A stretch of 64,000 nucleotides of DNA from Cryptomeria japonica (GCF_030272615.1 NC_081413.1:16936285-17000284); one strand, 5' to 3'. Numbered from the stretch's first letter, positions 32,728 through 46,005 are shown. Made by a program: numbers and translations. The notes: generated from the letters alone by a model not told the origin.

Positions 32728-34718
32728 ATTGCAACTATAACCATCAAAAATCCCAGCTCCACTTGCAATGTTGTTACACGTCGCAACAAGATTACCATAA
32801 AAGAAGCTCCAGAAAGCACCCCATCTATCCCAAAGCACTATAACCTTGTGGAACAATTAGACAAAATGCCCGCATTGATCTCTATCTTAGAACTATTGCG
32901 CCTATCTCCATCCCATAAAACAATCTTGGATCAAGCTCTCCAAGAGGCGTCAATCCCTACAAACCTAAATACATATCAGTTCCAAGCCATGGTATGAAAT
33001 CTAAGATCATCATCTTGTCTCACTTTCTCGGAAAGTGACAGCTCCTCCTTCCAGCAACCTCATAATGCCTCACTCCATATTGAAGGGTTTATCAACCAGC
33101 ATAGAATCAAGCAAGTATTGATCAACAATGGAGCAGGCTTGAATATTTGTACTCTACAATTAGTCACAACTTTGGGATATGCAATTGAATCAGTGGATCC
33201 CCGCAAGAAGATCACAATCAAAGCCTATGATGATGTAGAGCATTCATCCAAAGGTGATGTAGTGCTCCCAATCTAAGTGGGCCCTGTGGTGAAACACATC
33301 ATCTGTCAAGTTCTGGACCTTCCTTTGCCATACAATTTATTGTTAGGAAGACCTTGGATACACACCATGCAAGTCGTTCCATCCACCTACCATCAGTGTA
33401 TCAAGTTCCCGCATAATGGTGTAGAGATCACAATCTTGGGAGATGCAAACCCCTTTGCATATTGTCATAATATCAGTCATCAACTAGAGATTACCGTTCC
33501 TAATGATAGAGAAGCCATCTCCTCCACATCATACGTAAGTCCAGCCTCTCTTTCCAATTCAAACACCACTATACCCAAGCAAGAGAAGCTCAAAATGAAA
33601 ATAGAAGAGGAAGGTCCCGGGGAATACAATCTCAGCCAACTCTTTTGTGTGGGACAAATGTCTACTTCTCTTAGAACACATGGTAAACCTCAATGGTTAC
33701 TTCAACAACCACAGATAAAGCCAGCATGTCCTTTGATGCCATTCATCCTAGGAAAGAGCCAAGAAGAAGAAATGAGAGATGAGGACTTAGCAGAATGGAT
33801 CTATAAAGATCCCATCACTACCAATATTCCGCAAGCTAAGCTTCCCATAGATCAATATGGCAAAGGCCTTCTCATTATGCAAAGAATGTGTTATGATGGT
33901 CAGAGTGCTTTGGGACCTTGCAAGCAAGGAAGACATGAACCGCTATAGCCGGAATTAAAGCCCAAGGATAATACAAGAGTAGGCTTTCAAAAGGAGATCT
34001 TTCCTAAGCTCAGATTCAAAGGAAAATCCAGCCAACCACTATATCAGCCTATTACGAAGAGGTCACCTTTGATTATAAAAGTAGCATCAAACACCATAGC
34101 AAGTCCCCCATTGAGGCTAAAAATCCCAGCACAACCATCTACAATACCCCTCATCCCACCAAACAAACCAGCGATCCCATTAGCAGCAGCAACTATATCA
34201 GAACTCACAGCAGTATCTACGAAACCAGCAGTTCCATCAGAAGTAGCAGAGTCAACACTACCGATACTCCCCATATCAGATTCATTGATCCCCATAATCC
34301 TTCATGCAGCACCAATCATTTCAGCTACAAAACTGGTCACACCTGCAGTGTTTAACTCAAAGGACATCCCAGTATGGTATAGTAATTGAATACTGGAAAG
34401 TGACTCAGAGACTGACTCACATGAATGGGAATTTGATTCCATCCAACTTAATACTTCAGATGAGGAAGACACATCACTACCTCCACCTCGCAAAGACATC
34501 CTTGTTTACCAAGAAGCAAAAATAAAGACCTCTTGGGTTCCTGAGCTGGAAACATCTTCCACAGACCCTACGTCCCATCCTACACCTGATTCTGACAAGG
34601 AGAGTACCATCAATGACCTTCACCACAATGTCTTAACCCTCACTGACACATCTAACAAACTTAACCTAATTGATGAGGTAATGCCCATTATCCATCTGGA
34701 ACTCATCGAATGGAACTG
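32728..34718 (+). pseudogene. Tat-A protease, G-patch and acidic linker
   Basis: It is in the same frame as gag. The protease shows KQVLINNGAGLNIC at about 33109-33145. The family motif is D-x-G, and here the catalytic Asp codon is AAC (33124-33126), an inactivating change consistent with G to A. YNLLLGRPWIHTMQVVPSTY marks its C-terminal half (33330-33390). A G-patch follows at 33856-33945 (GKGLLIMQRMCYDG, ALGPCKQGRHEPL), a known nucleic-acid-binding module next to retroelement proteases. Then comes a Pro/Ala/Ile-rich linker and an acidic Ser-rich segment (SDSETDSHEWEFDS) up to a TGA at 34717. Stops lie at about 32995, 33274, 33946 and 34387. Confidence 0.88.
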
Positions 34719-36454
34719 ATAGGGAGCTTGATAAGGAAGTGCTCACAAGGTTAATTTGTTCAAAAAGGATCAATATGTTTCCAAAGACTTATAGATTTTG
34801 TTGAACATGATTACTCAATCTGCCTGATTGTCATGATGCCAAATACTCCATGGTTTTCTTGCCTAGCAAACTCCCTTACTGGTGATGTCTCTTTCCCATG
34901 CACAAAACTACTCAAAATGCTTAACCCTTCCAACTACACTTGCTCATGCTTGACTCTTGGGGCCTTCAACCTTCAGTTTCAATGTGTACTAGGGGTCTTC
35001 CACATGGAAATGCAGGGGTAGTAAGGTCGTGTACACCTTTGGATGCTCATAACCTTGTTTGAGGACTATGACCCTTAACTTGCTCAAATTCACTAACAAA
35101 GCTCAACTACCCCAAATGAGACTACACATTGTCTTGGAGTCACAAATTACACTTGGTGGATTGCTTGGAATGTTTTAAATATGGTTTATAAGCCTCCAAG
35201 TTTCATTTTCCCATCAAGTTCTTTCATTTTACAAAAACTACCAATTTTGTGTGTTATGCAGCAGGGCTACTAGCCCGTGGAGGCCTAATTGGCCTTATTT
35301 TGCTCCCACTGGCCAACGATGGTCACTTTCACCACAAAAAATGTTTTGAATGTTTTTTTAGACATATAAGCTTGAATATTTTTTAGGTTTTGAGTTCCAT
35401 GGGGAGTGTTTGATGACTGTCCACCTTTTAAGGCCCAAAAGGAGGGTTTAGTGAGGGTTTGGGCTTGCATTGTTTGATTTGTATTTCCCTGCATGAACCA
35501 AGGCCTAAAACTATCTGAGAGGGTCTGCCACACCTTGGAGAACCCTTTCCAAGTCACTGCCACTTTCCATTTCACCAAACACTTGGCACACAAGAAGGAA
35601 AACAGTGAATTGCCTCTGCCACTGTTCTTTTTACTGTCTTTTACCAATTAGCAATTTTTCCTCTTTGGAACCTGCAAGAATGAAGAGTTTGGAGAATGGG
35701 AAGGTACCTCAATGAGGTCTTAAACATATACAGTCCACCTATTACATTGCCTTCAAGATACAAGCCATGGATAATGGATTTAGAAGCATCCCAATGAGCA
35801 TTTTTACAAATTGCTATTCACAAAATAGTGAGCATATTGTTTGTTTACAAAATAGGAATGATTGACAAAATAAGCTTAATCTAACAAGACAAGGTGGTGA
35901 TCAACACTCTGGACCACACTTCCATGCTACTGCCTCATTGATTAGTTCATTCCAAATTTCTTTTGGATGACAATCTTGAGTTTGCACCATGAACTAGCCT
36001 AGTTGCTCCAACTTGCCTAGTTTGCACTCAAATGCATCTTCAAAATATTTTCTTGGCACAAAAAGAGAGGTATGTACATTATATATACAAAGATAAACTT
36101 GGAAGAATCCATTGGAGGGATCCCAGACCTGGATCAACCAAGTTGACACATTTTACAACTCCAAACCCTCGGCAGGGCAGCAGGTTCCCAATTATGAAAT
36201 AAATTTACACAAACCAATTTCAAAAGAAAAATAGTACAAAAATCACTTGGAAGGAATTAAATGACCAATATACATACTTCCAGAAGGTACAGTACGGATC
36301 CAAGTGCTACAGTACGGACTGTTACTCTAAGAAGCAAAAAACAGCGAAAAAAACCAAAAGTTCATGATTTGTATTGAAAAGTATTTGCTCAAAAAAAAAA
36401 CCAACCCTTTCCAAGGAAAATGGAGGCCTTATATAGTTTCTCCAGTTATTTTTT

Positions 36455-36906
36455 CAAGCCCTTGTATGGACATGAGGCTTCAATAACTCATTATGCAAGA
36501 AAATGACAATTTTTACAACTTTCTTAAGCCAAATGACAACTTTTCTTGCTCCAAGATGCATTTTTCACAATCTAACCTCATCAACTTGCCTAAAAAACTT
36601 AGACATGCTTAGAAACACTAAAAAAACATGTTTCAATTCTCTTGAAGCCATTAGGAGACCTTTTTGGCAATTTTTCACATTTTTGCCAAAAATTGTCAAC
36701 TCAAGGCCTGAAATGCAAGGTTTGATTTCTTAAGCCCAAAATGAGACCAAAACCACTTCACATGACTCAAAAAAAACTAACACAAGACTTTACAAACATA
36801 GAAGCATAAAACTCCAAAAAGTTGTCATTTGGCTTAAGAAAGTTGTAAAAATTGTCATTTTCTTACATAATGAGTTATTGAAGCCTCATGTTCGTACAAG
36901 GGCTTG
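36455..36906. repeat. 90-bp inverted repeat with 272-bp spacer
   Basis: Arm 1 is 36455-36544 and arm 2 is 36817-36906. They pair at 87 of 90 positions by my reading. The inner half of the arms includes the ACTTTCTTAAGCCAAATGAC word and its complement. A transcript could fold into a long near-perfect hairpin. Confidence 0.85.
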
Positions 36907-37026
36907 AAATGCAAGGTTTGATCTCTTAAGCCCAAAATGAGACCAAAACCACTTCACATGACTCAAAATAACCTAAAACAACAAAAACAACCTAACACAA
37001 GACTTTACAAACATAGAAGCATAAAA
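36710..37026. repeat. Direct repeat flanking the second hairpin arm
   Basis: 36710-36812 and 36907-37026 share AAATGCAAGGTTTGAT, CCAAAACCACTTCACATGAC and ACTTTACAAACATAGAAGC. The second copy carries an extra ACCTAAAACAACAAAAACA block. The unit sits on both sides of arm 2 of the inverted repeat. Confidence 0.8.
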
Positions 37027-37105
37027 TACCCAAAAATGGAGTTTTGACTCAACTAGGTGCTCTTGCACCAGGAACCAACCTAATCCCCCATGTCTTGACC
37101 TTTTC

Positions 37106-40100
37106 TAAAATGATGAGGTGATCATTGACTTTTTGGAACTATGGGATAACATACCAAGCGGGGATCACAAAGCTAGATTCGCCATTGAACTTAATAGCGC
37201 AGCGTACTTTGGGGCGGATGCCAAACCTTTCAGCTGCAAAAATATAACAATAAAACATGGATCTTCCAGTGAAAACCACACTATGGCACTGTTTGATTCC
37301 ACAAAAGTAAAAAGAAAGAGCATATCCAATGGTGAAAACCTCTTTGAGGCACCAGAGGATGAAAGGTTTGACATTCTCCCTTCTAGTACACAGCAAGAAC
37401 GGTCGATTATTCTCATTGAAGAGACAAAAGAATACAACGTGGGGACTCCTGAAATGCCTCACCACATACATCTGGCATCTTTTTTAACTCCAAAGGAACA
37501 ACCTAAGTTTATAGAGTTCTTCTAGAAGTGTCAGATCAACTTCGCATGGTCATATGTAGACATGCCTGGGCTTGATCCTGATTTAGTCATGCATCACCTC
37601 ACCGTAGCAGAAGGAACCAAACTTGTCAAGCAGAAGCTTCACAAGATGCATCCTCAGATTGTAGTACTAGTCAAAGCAGAACTTAAGAAGCTCCTAGATG
37701 TTGGTTTTATTAGACCAATTGATTATACATATTGGATATCTAATATTGTGCCTATCGGCAAACCAAATGGGGGCATTTGTATCTGTACCGACTTCAGAGA
37801 TTTAAACAAAGCATGTCCTAAGGATGACTTCCCCCTATTGAACATCGACATAATAGTAGACCTAGCAGTAGGACATGCCATGCTTTCACTCATGGATGGA
37901 TTTTCGGGATACAATCAGATAAAGATCGCAACAGAAGATCAACATAAGACAGCCTTCACATGTCCATGGGGCACATACTGCAAGTATGTAATGCCTTTTG
38001 GTCTCAAGAATGCAGGAGCGACCTATCAATGAGCAATGACCACCATCTTCCATGACATGATGCATACCATAATGGAAGATTATGTTGATGACTTACTGAC
38101 AAAATCACTCATAAGAGAAGGTCATCTAGACATATTGGAGAAAATCTTTGACAGACTGGAACAATATCATGTTCGACTCAACCCAAAGAAATGTGTCTTT
38201 GGAGTAACCTCAGGGAAACTTCTCGGATATATTGTCTCAAGCAAAGGTATTGAGGTTGATCCGGCAAAGGTCAAAGCAATCATGGACATGCCACCTCCAT
38301 AGAACATCAGTCAACTAAGGACATTACAAGGGCAACTTCAATCTATCTGAAGATTCATTGCACAATTGGCAGATAAGTGTCACCCATTTACACAACTATT
38401 ACACAAGAACATCTGCTTTCAGTGGGATTCCAGATGCCAGCAAGCATTCCAAATGCTTAAAGACTATCTCATGAATACACCATTGCTGATTCCACTAGAT
38501 CCAAGTAGGCCTTTACTACTCTATATATCAGCAACAAATGCAGCATTGGGTGTACTATTGGCACAACACAATGCAGAAGGGAAAGAGTGTGATGTTTACT
38601 ACATCTCTCGCACACTAGTTGGCTATGAACTCAATTACACAGCTATTGAGCGAGCTTGCTTAGCAGTAATCTTGGCAGCCACTAAGCTGAGATACTATCT
38701 GTTGACACATAAAGTACAGTTAATTGCAAAGATCGATCCACTCAAATATTTACTCAACAAAGCAGCATTGACAGGCCGCTTGGCCAAATGGGTGATGATT
38801 CTAAGTGAATTTGACATCGAGTATGTAAACCATAAAGCTATTAAGGGTCAAGTCATTGCAGATCAGTTGGTAGATGCACCACTCATAAGCGATCATCCTC
38901 TCATTTTCAATTTTCCAGATGAAGAGATATTCATGATCACAATAGCACAACAATGGAAACTATACTTTGATGGTTCATACACTAGGCATGGCTCAAGGGC
39001 AGGCATTCTATTTATCACACCTCAAGGTGACAACATCCCGAAGTCTTACAGGCTCACCTTTCCATGCACAAACAACATAGCAGAGTATGAGGCCTTGATC
39101 ATAGGACTCAGGCTAGCCATACAATGGAAATTACAAGAACTACAAGTATATGGCGACTCCCAATTGGTCATTCGACAAGCAACTGATGAATATCAGACTA
39201 AAGATGACAAACTCATGCCATACAAACAAATGGTGGACAAATTAAAGGCATCATTTACTACTATCACCTTTGAGCAGATACCAACATATCATAATCAAGT
39301 TGTTGACGCTATGGCTACCATTGCATCTCTCCTAGATCTTCCACATAATTCAACACACTGCGAGTTCTTCGTCGATCAGCTTTGGATCCCCGCTTATGAT
39401 ATCCCCAAATCTGAGATGATATGTTGCCTTATTGGTGCCGAATCCCCATGGTATGGTGAGTTCTATACCTACCTCTGTGATCACACACTTCCTCCTAACG
39501 AATCGAATAACCAATGTAAAACCTTCATTTGCCAAACCGCTCGATATACCATTATTGCTGAAACCCTATACCAACGCAGTCTTGATGGTACTCTCCTTCA
39601 ATGTCTGGAACGGGATGAGATAACAAAGGCCTTGGAAGAGGTACATGAAGGAATTTGTGGAACTCGTGCAAGCGGTCCGTCACTCACCAAGAAACTCCTA
39701 CGAATTGGATACTATTGGCCATCTATGGAAAAAGACTCCTACTAATTTGTCAGAAAGTGCAAGAAATGCCAAGTTCATAGAGACCTGATACATGCATTGA
39801 CATAGGAATTACAACCAATCACAACACCATGGTCTTTTTGTCAATGGGGCCTTGACCTTGTGGGTAAAATCCATCCATCTTCATCCAACGGCCACAAATT
39901 CATTATTACCACCACCGAATACTTCACAAAGTGGATCGAAGTTGTTCCACTTACCCAAGTCACCGGCAAGTAGATCACCTCATTCATCCTCAATTACATC
40001 ATCTGCCGGTATGGTGTACCCATGTCCATCATCACAGATAACGGTCTTCCTTTCGAGAATCAGGACGTTCGTGAGCTCTGTGAGAAGTTTCACATCCAAC

Positions 40101-40705
40101 ACCGCTTTTCCACGCCCTATTACCCACAAGGCAATGGTCAGGCCGAAGCATCAAATAAAAACATATTAAGAATCCTCAATAATATAGTCAATGATGTTGG
40201 TCGTGATTGGCATGTTCAATTGAATCCAGCACTATGGACATATCGAACTAGCATTCGAACCCCTACAGGCGCAACTCCCTACTCAGTGGTCTATGGTGCA
40301 GAAGCTATCTTACCTATTGAGGTCAAGATACCATCACTACAAGTTTCCTTGCACAATCTCATCGATGATGAAGCATACAGAGTATCACGTCTTCAGGACT
40401 TAGAGCTACTTGATGAGAAGCGATAAGATGCATATAATCACCTCAAGGCCTATCATCAGTGCATGAGCAAAAGCTATAATTATTGGGTTAGACCTCATAC
40501 ATTCGAGGTAGGTGATCTTGTTCTTTGAGAGAGTCCTCGTAACTGACCAAACTGCGAAAATCAGGGAAAGTTTGAATCAAATTGGCTGGGTCCATATGTT
40601 ATCACTGTTGTATTTGGGTCTGGGGCATATTAGTTGGCTACTTCAGAAGGAGAACCGCTAGCAGATCTGATCAACAACATGCACCTCAAATGGTTTTATA
40701 CATAA
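37106..40705 (+). pseudogene. Tat-A pol: RT, RNase H, archaeal-type RNase H, integrase
   Basis: A single frame (frame 2) covers RT (FRDLNKACPKDDFPLLNIDI, MPFGLKNAGATYQ; active site YVDD at 38081-38092). The original RNase H follows (LLLYISATNAALGVLL, whose catalytic Asp is lost, as known for Tat elements). The archaeal-type RNase H keeps its Asp-Glu-Asp set (LYFDGSYTRHG, NNIAEYEALI, VYGDSQLVI; 38960-39170). Integrase has a zinc-binding region with one His replaced by Arg (GICGTRASG) and a complete D-D-E (WGLDLVG, IITDNG, GNGQAEASNK; 39850-40160). The tail ends FYT and TAA at 40703. About ten internal stops (37522, 38030, 38300, 38348, 39743, 39806, 39973, 40424 and others) are nearly all explained by C to T in CAA, CAG or CGA codons. 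There is no frameshift. Confidence 0.93.
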
Positions 40706-43395
40706 GCTACATAAAGCATCAAGCTCCCATACATACCGGCAAAAACACCAAAAACATTCAGATAAATGACCTGAAGAAAATACAAAAAATAAAAATAGTA
40801 AAGAAAAATCATGCATCCAAATGGTGAACAACCACTCTGGTGGCACCTTGGGTAAGTACGATGGTGAAAACCTGGCAAACATGCGCCACTCATAAAGGCT
40901 ATGACTCCATTGTCTTTCAAGCTTGTTGCGATCACATTTATTTCATACACACATCCATTAGTCCAAACCATGGCTTCTTATTAATCTACAATCCAAGATA
41001 GTACTTCATGCATCTTGCATCCCGCTTTTTCATAGTCATGTCTAAACTGGGGGCAATGCCCTTAACCTATTGATGGAAGTGGATTCTACATTGTTTTGTG
41101 ATTCACTGCATTCTTCATTTTTAAACTATCTCACAAAATACCAAAAACATTCAAAACAATCTCAAAATACCAAAAACATTGAAAACAATCATCACAATAC
41201 CAAAAACATTCAAAACTATCTCACAAAATCCAAAAATGTCGAAAAACATCAAAAATCACACAAAAACATGGCAACGCTTTATATATATAATTTTTTTAAA
41301 GCCGATACCACGCAAACATGGTGAAATTCTAAAAACGATAACCACTTATCAAATCGACCAAACAATCAACATCAACACTCAAACTGTCTTCAACAAGGAT
41401 GCATCCTTCCTTACCAAAACAAAGACACAATGACATTTTCTTTGACAAGAAAATTCTGTTTAAGCTATCAAATACTCGGTTGATTTGTGGGTTCTTTATT
41501 CATATCAGGTTCCTACAGAATTGTTTGTGTATCTTTGGTGCATTATTCCGATGAAGTACTGGGGTATGTCCTAATGGTGTCTACGTGGGAAGTTCACTAA
41601 GCTATGTGATCATAAGCAAAATACAGTCATAGATCACTACGCCTTGCTGACTACAGCATATACCTCGACAATATGAGCATGAACCATTACCAAGGATCCA
41701 TATTCTTTATTCTTTATGTATGTTGTTTGCTTATAGGTACAATTCTCTTTCTTTGGTTCCTCCTACCTCATCCAAATTGGATAAAGGTTTTTATCTCTTA
41801 TTACGGTATGAACTTGTCTCAGGATATTATCAGCCCAAGATCAAGGAGAACGATCCAAGTCATGCATGAAAGGAGATGATCCTTGTTTGTTCCGCAAGAA
41901 TACTCAGGTCAACTTGACCCATTATATCATGTTGTTTGTATTAACTTTCTATATCAAAATCCATGTAAGGAATACTCAGGTCATCTTGAATCATTATGTC
42001 AAGTTGCTTGTATTTTCTTACAACATTTTAAAGCTCGATGATGAAAAATAAAGCACTATGGATCGTCATTTCATCTCATATGTTTATATTGCATTCTGTT
42101 GCATACCGTCCATCCATTTACTCATTCATTATTCATATGCATGATTTTGCATACAAGTGTGAACAAAGTTAAATATGAGAAGTTATGCAAAAATTGAGCT
42201 GGTTTTGGATACAATCACGATAGAGTACTCTGATACATCATCAAGTGCATCATGCAAAGTCTAAAAAATCTTGCATTCATCTATCATCTTCCCATCATCA
42301 TTTCATTACATTTTAGTCACATTTGCATTACTCTTTAGCCATTCATTAGTGTTGATTTAATATCATTTAGTTGCACTTACCCCATCTAGTTCATTCTCAT
42401 TTTGCTTGCATTAGTATCATTATATCATTTCATTATTACCCTCATGACATTTAGATTCACTTACATAGATAATTATCCTTATTTTGCATTTCCTACCATG
42501 ATTACTCATTACTATACATTCATTTAAAAACACCAGTTAGTGATCATCATTTATCATCATTTCCACACTTATGTATCATACATTTGTTTAGTTTTCCATA
42601 ATTGCATACATTCATTTATCTATTCATTAGTTAAAGTGCATTCATTCATCCATTTTAGTATATTCTTATACTCATTTTATCTCACTTAGGATTCATTAGA
42701 TTACATTCATTATCCCTCTTAATTGCATTAAGATGCAGTTATTCATTAAACATGACTTGCATTATAATCACATTATCATTTTACTTCCTCATATTTTGAC
42801 ATTTAGAAATCATCATTTAAACATTTCTACTGTACATTTTGTTTATCCACATAATACATTCATTTTTAAACCATCTAGACGCATATTCATAAATAAATCA
42901 TTCATTCAAAAGCATTACATTAACATCATTGCATATCATTATCCCATCATTGTACAAACTACTAGCTATACCATCACAAATCATCATTTTCTTATGCATA
43001 CATAAACATCATGGCATTGCATACATCCAACATTCTATCCCAAAACATCAAAAGCACACATATATCAACCTGCATCCACATGTTAGCATCCAACATCCTA
43101 AAACAAGCATATAGACATCATGTAAGAATAAATCATCATAAAACATGCATATAGGAATCATCTCATAAACACATACATATAGAAAAGTACAACTATCCAT
43201 CTAAGCATAACTCATGAAATCACCAGCAAGCATAAAATCCATACATATCACAATGCATATCATGACAAAAATATGGGATCTCCTCATATATATCATCTCA
43301 TGTATCAGAGTACAATGAAGTCTACAAAATCGACTACCAAGAGCCATCCAAGACATAGTCCAAAATGACAATATCAAAATATACAAAATGCTCTC
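40706..43395 (+). other. Tat-A 3' region between pol and the antisense gene
   Basis: It is noncoding and shared with copy B. It contains a conserved block just after pol, the 30-bp minisatellite, a second conserved block to about 42250, and a CATT/TCAT-rich low-complexity stretch (42240-43130). Both transcription units converge here. Confidence 0.75.
41122..41240 (+). repeat. 30-bp minisatellite of Tat-A, about 4 units
   Basis: Units contain CAAAAACATTCAAAAC and TCACAAAATACC. The array is the homologue of the seven-unit array of copy B at 3261-3472. Confidence 0.8.
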
Positions 43396-45364
43396 TTAGA
43401 TGCCACTCTGACTAGATGTTGCACCACCATCACCACCTGCTCCCCCACTAGTCCCTGCACCATTCGATCTATCTCTCCATGGAGGCCCCATCAAACCCTC
43501 ACTAGCTCCCGCACCACCTGACCTATCTCTCTGTAGAGGACCCATCACACCCCCACTGCTCTACATCCTCTGAGACCGCTCTGATCTAGCCTACCGCATC
43601 TGTGAATAACTTAGTGCTCGTCGACTAGATGGCACCTCCTGCTCATATAGGCCACGTCAGTAATCCACCTCTCCACCTGTTCTCCGTATCTCCCTCGCCA
43701 AAGCCTCCATAGACGACCCCTTATCCCGGTACTCCTTGTCCATGGCCTGATCTCTCTCCTACAACACCACCATCAGCTCTGACTCTCGTGCAAACAGCTG
43801 CACATCTCTAGCTGCAACCTCCACCTCCAACTCCTCCACCTATGTCTCGGCTGTTGTAAGTCGAGTCTACAAATGTAATATCATATGATCCCGAAGATCT
43901 CCACCCCCTATCGCTCCCTCCCCTGTATCCATAGGTGCCTCACCTGTAGTTCCCTCTGCAGTGGCTCCCTCCCCTCTATCTATTAGTACCTCCCTCTCTT
44001 CCATACCTCTCCCACCCAATCTAACTCCTCCCTGCATCAAAGGTCCCTATGATATCCGTAATGGCAAATGGCCTCTCCCTCTCCACTGAACTCGACCACC
44101 ACTGCCACCTCCACCATCCCCTCCTCCTCCTCCATCACCACCATCCCCTCTCCCTCATCCATCTACTATAGGTCCTTGACCTCCTCTCCTCCTCCATCTT
44201 CATCCCCTCTCCTCCTCAAAATTTGGAATCGGCTTTGTCGGATCTGATATCTGAGGAATCAGATGAGCCGCCATATACTGCGTATACTCCTCTGAAACCC
44301 CTGCATCTACCATCCTTAGCCGCATATCCCATGGTCTCGCCTGTAGCATTTAAAACTCTGCTAAATCCTGATCATAAGGTAATACTGGCCCCCATGCATA
44401 CCTCTCTCACACCACCTTGGCATACTCCCCCGATCCCCTACGCAATCCTTACCATCATCCAAACTGTCTCAAAACTCTGCCAGGCAACTGTCTCTCCACA
44501 TGGTAAGCTATCCTCCTAATAAGGAATTGGGTCATGAATACATATGGCAATGCGTCCACATCATCCTCTCAGGGCTCACACTCAATATATGGTCTCCAGA
44601 TCACTGCATCCAGATCATCCAGTGCCTGTCGTCACCACTCTAACTTCCCCAGGAGGGGCTAACTCATCGTATCGCTATACATATACATATATGGCTGGTC
44701 GACTACCCAAAATCTTAGAGTAACTGGTCGAGTAACTGGTAGGTGCTCCCATGCCCAAATATGTAGCAACATGACTCCCATTTCCAAAGAGCCCCTCCCT
44801 CGGTATACTACCTCATGAAGCTCTTGATATAAGTGCGCCAGCACGCACGGTCCCCATGCAAACTAGGTCCCCTTAGTCATAATCTGCTCAATCACCTGCC
44901 CCCAACCAACCGCAAGTCCATGTGATCATCGATCTGGGCATAGTAGTCCCCCCACAATCCCTGACAAAACTGCTGGTAATGGCTGATACAATGCAACGAT
45001 ATCCTCCCAGGCTATCGAACCATCATCAATATAAACATCCTCATCAAAGAATCTCTACACCGCTAGGGTCCCCCATGCTCTATCATATGTCACTAGCTCA
45101 CCTCGAATGGGAATATGCAGGATGCCCCATACATCCTCCAGTGTCACAGTCATCTCCCCCCGCGCCAAGTTAAACGTGCATGTCTCACTATGCCAGCTCT
45201 GGCAATGCTGTCATCAAACCATGATTCTTCCGAATCACGGGCATATACATCATATCATATAGTCCAGTCGCTGTAATGCAATCCACCTCGACCTTTGTCA
45301 GCTGATCATGCAGCCCCTGTGTGGCGGGATGTCTCTCGCGCAACTGTAAGACGCGCAGATCCTC

Positions 45365-46005
45365 CTACACAAGTACATCAACCATCATCATCAGTTGTTT
45401 TGTTTCAAACTTTCTTAAGTTTAAACCCAGACTATCAATAGATACTTTGATCAAGTATCTTCGGGTCTCAACAAGTAAGCAATCATGACACACCTAGACT
45501 TCAACAGACATTTATCCTAATGACTTAAGTCTCATCAGGGCTGCTATGGTTCAAAATAACTCTCACTTCACATCTCCATCCATCTATCATTGGCATCCGG
45601 AGATTATTTGTTCAAATACTAAGGCATCTATTTTTCTGCACAAAAGCGCTATCTAATAACAATAGCGCCACTACCCTAACAAAATTGTTTAATAAACTAT
45701 GCAAAAGTGCTCAAACTACAAAAGCACTATAGTAGCTATACAATAGCGCTGCTTCACAGTAATAACACTCAATTAACTCCTCAATAACACTAAACCAACA
45801 ATAGCGCTCAAACAACTATGCAATAGCGCTCATATTTGCAAAAGTGCTCAAACGACTACACAATAGCGCCATTGCAGCACAAAAGTGCTAATTAAATCAA
45901 CAAAAGCACCAGAACACAGTTTTAGCGCTATTGTCTCGACTCAACTTGGACCTAGCTAAAAATACATCAAAAATGCATAAAATTCAAAAACTCAAATTCA
46001 CATAC
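45365..46005 (-). other. Predicted intron of the antisense PMD gene
   Basis: 641 bp. The donor ACG/GTATGTG and acceptor TTGTGTAG/GAGG join exons in the same phase. It contains the whole second AGCGCT array. No alternative open frame links the start region with the PMD exon. Confidence 0.6.
45641..45933 (-). repeat. AGCGCTWTTG motif array, antisense orientation (about 14 copies)
   Basis: On the plus strand the words CAATAGCGCT / CAAAAGTGCT recur at 45641, 45660, 45702, 45719, 45741, 45760, 45782, 45799, 45821, 45839, 45861, 45880 and 45901. A final copy, AGCGCTATTG at 45924, is in the opposite direction. Five to seven keep the exact AGCGC core. The others differ by transitions (AGTGCT, AGCACT, AACACT). 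Relative to the PMD gene these read AGCGCTWTTG, the same direction in which the leader array (28425-28680) reads relative to gag-pol. Confidence 0.85.

Larger units (their letters stand above)
34719..37105. mobile_element. Insertion of about 2.4 kb within Tat-A pol; probable LTR-like or non-autonomous element
   Basis: The pol frame stops at 34718 in frame 1 and resumes near 37106 in frame 2. The intervening sequence has no pol motifs. On the minus strand CTATATAAGG at about 36427-36436 is a good TATA box, which suggests an LTR promoter in reverse orientation. A 90-bp inverted repeat (36455-36544 and 36817-36906) and a direct repeat (36710-36812 and 36907-37026) lie at its right part. I could not fix TG/CA ends or a target duplication, so the limits are approximate and the class is inferred. 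Confidence 0.6.

Noticed and set aside
34044-34295. Minus-strand Gly/Ala-rich open frame
   Set aside because: Shadow of the Pro/Ala/Ile-rich linker of Tat-A, which continues in the gag-pol frame.
36503-36733. Plus-strand open frame of 76 codons
   Set aside because: It overlaps the 90-bp hairpin arm in the 2.4-kb insertion and has no family features.
42240-43130. CATT-rich stretch as a coding region or satellite
   Set aside because: Degenerate low-complexity sequence without a fixed period. Copy B has a different arrangement.
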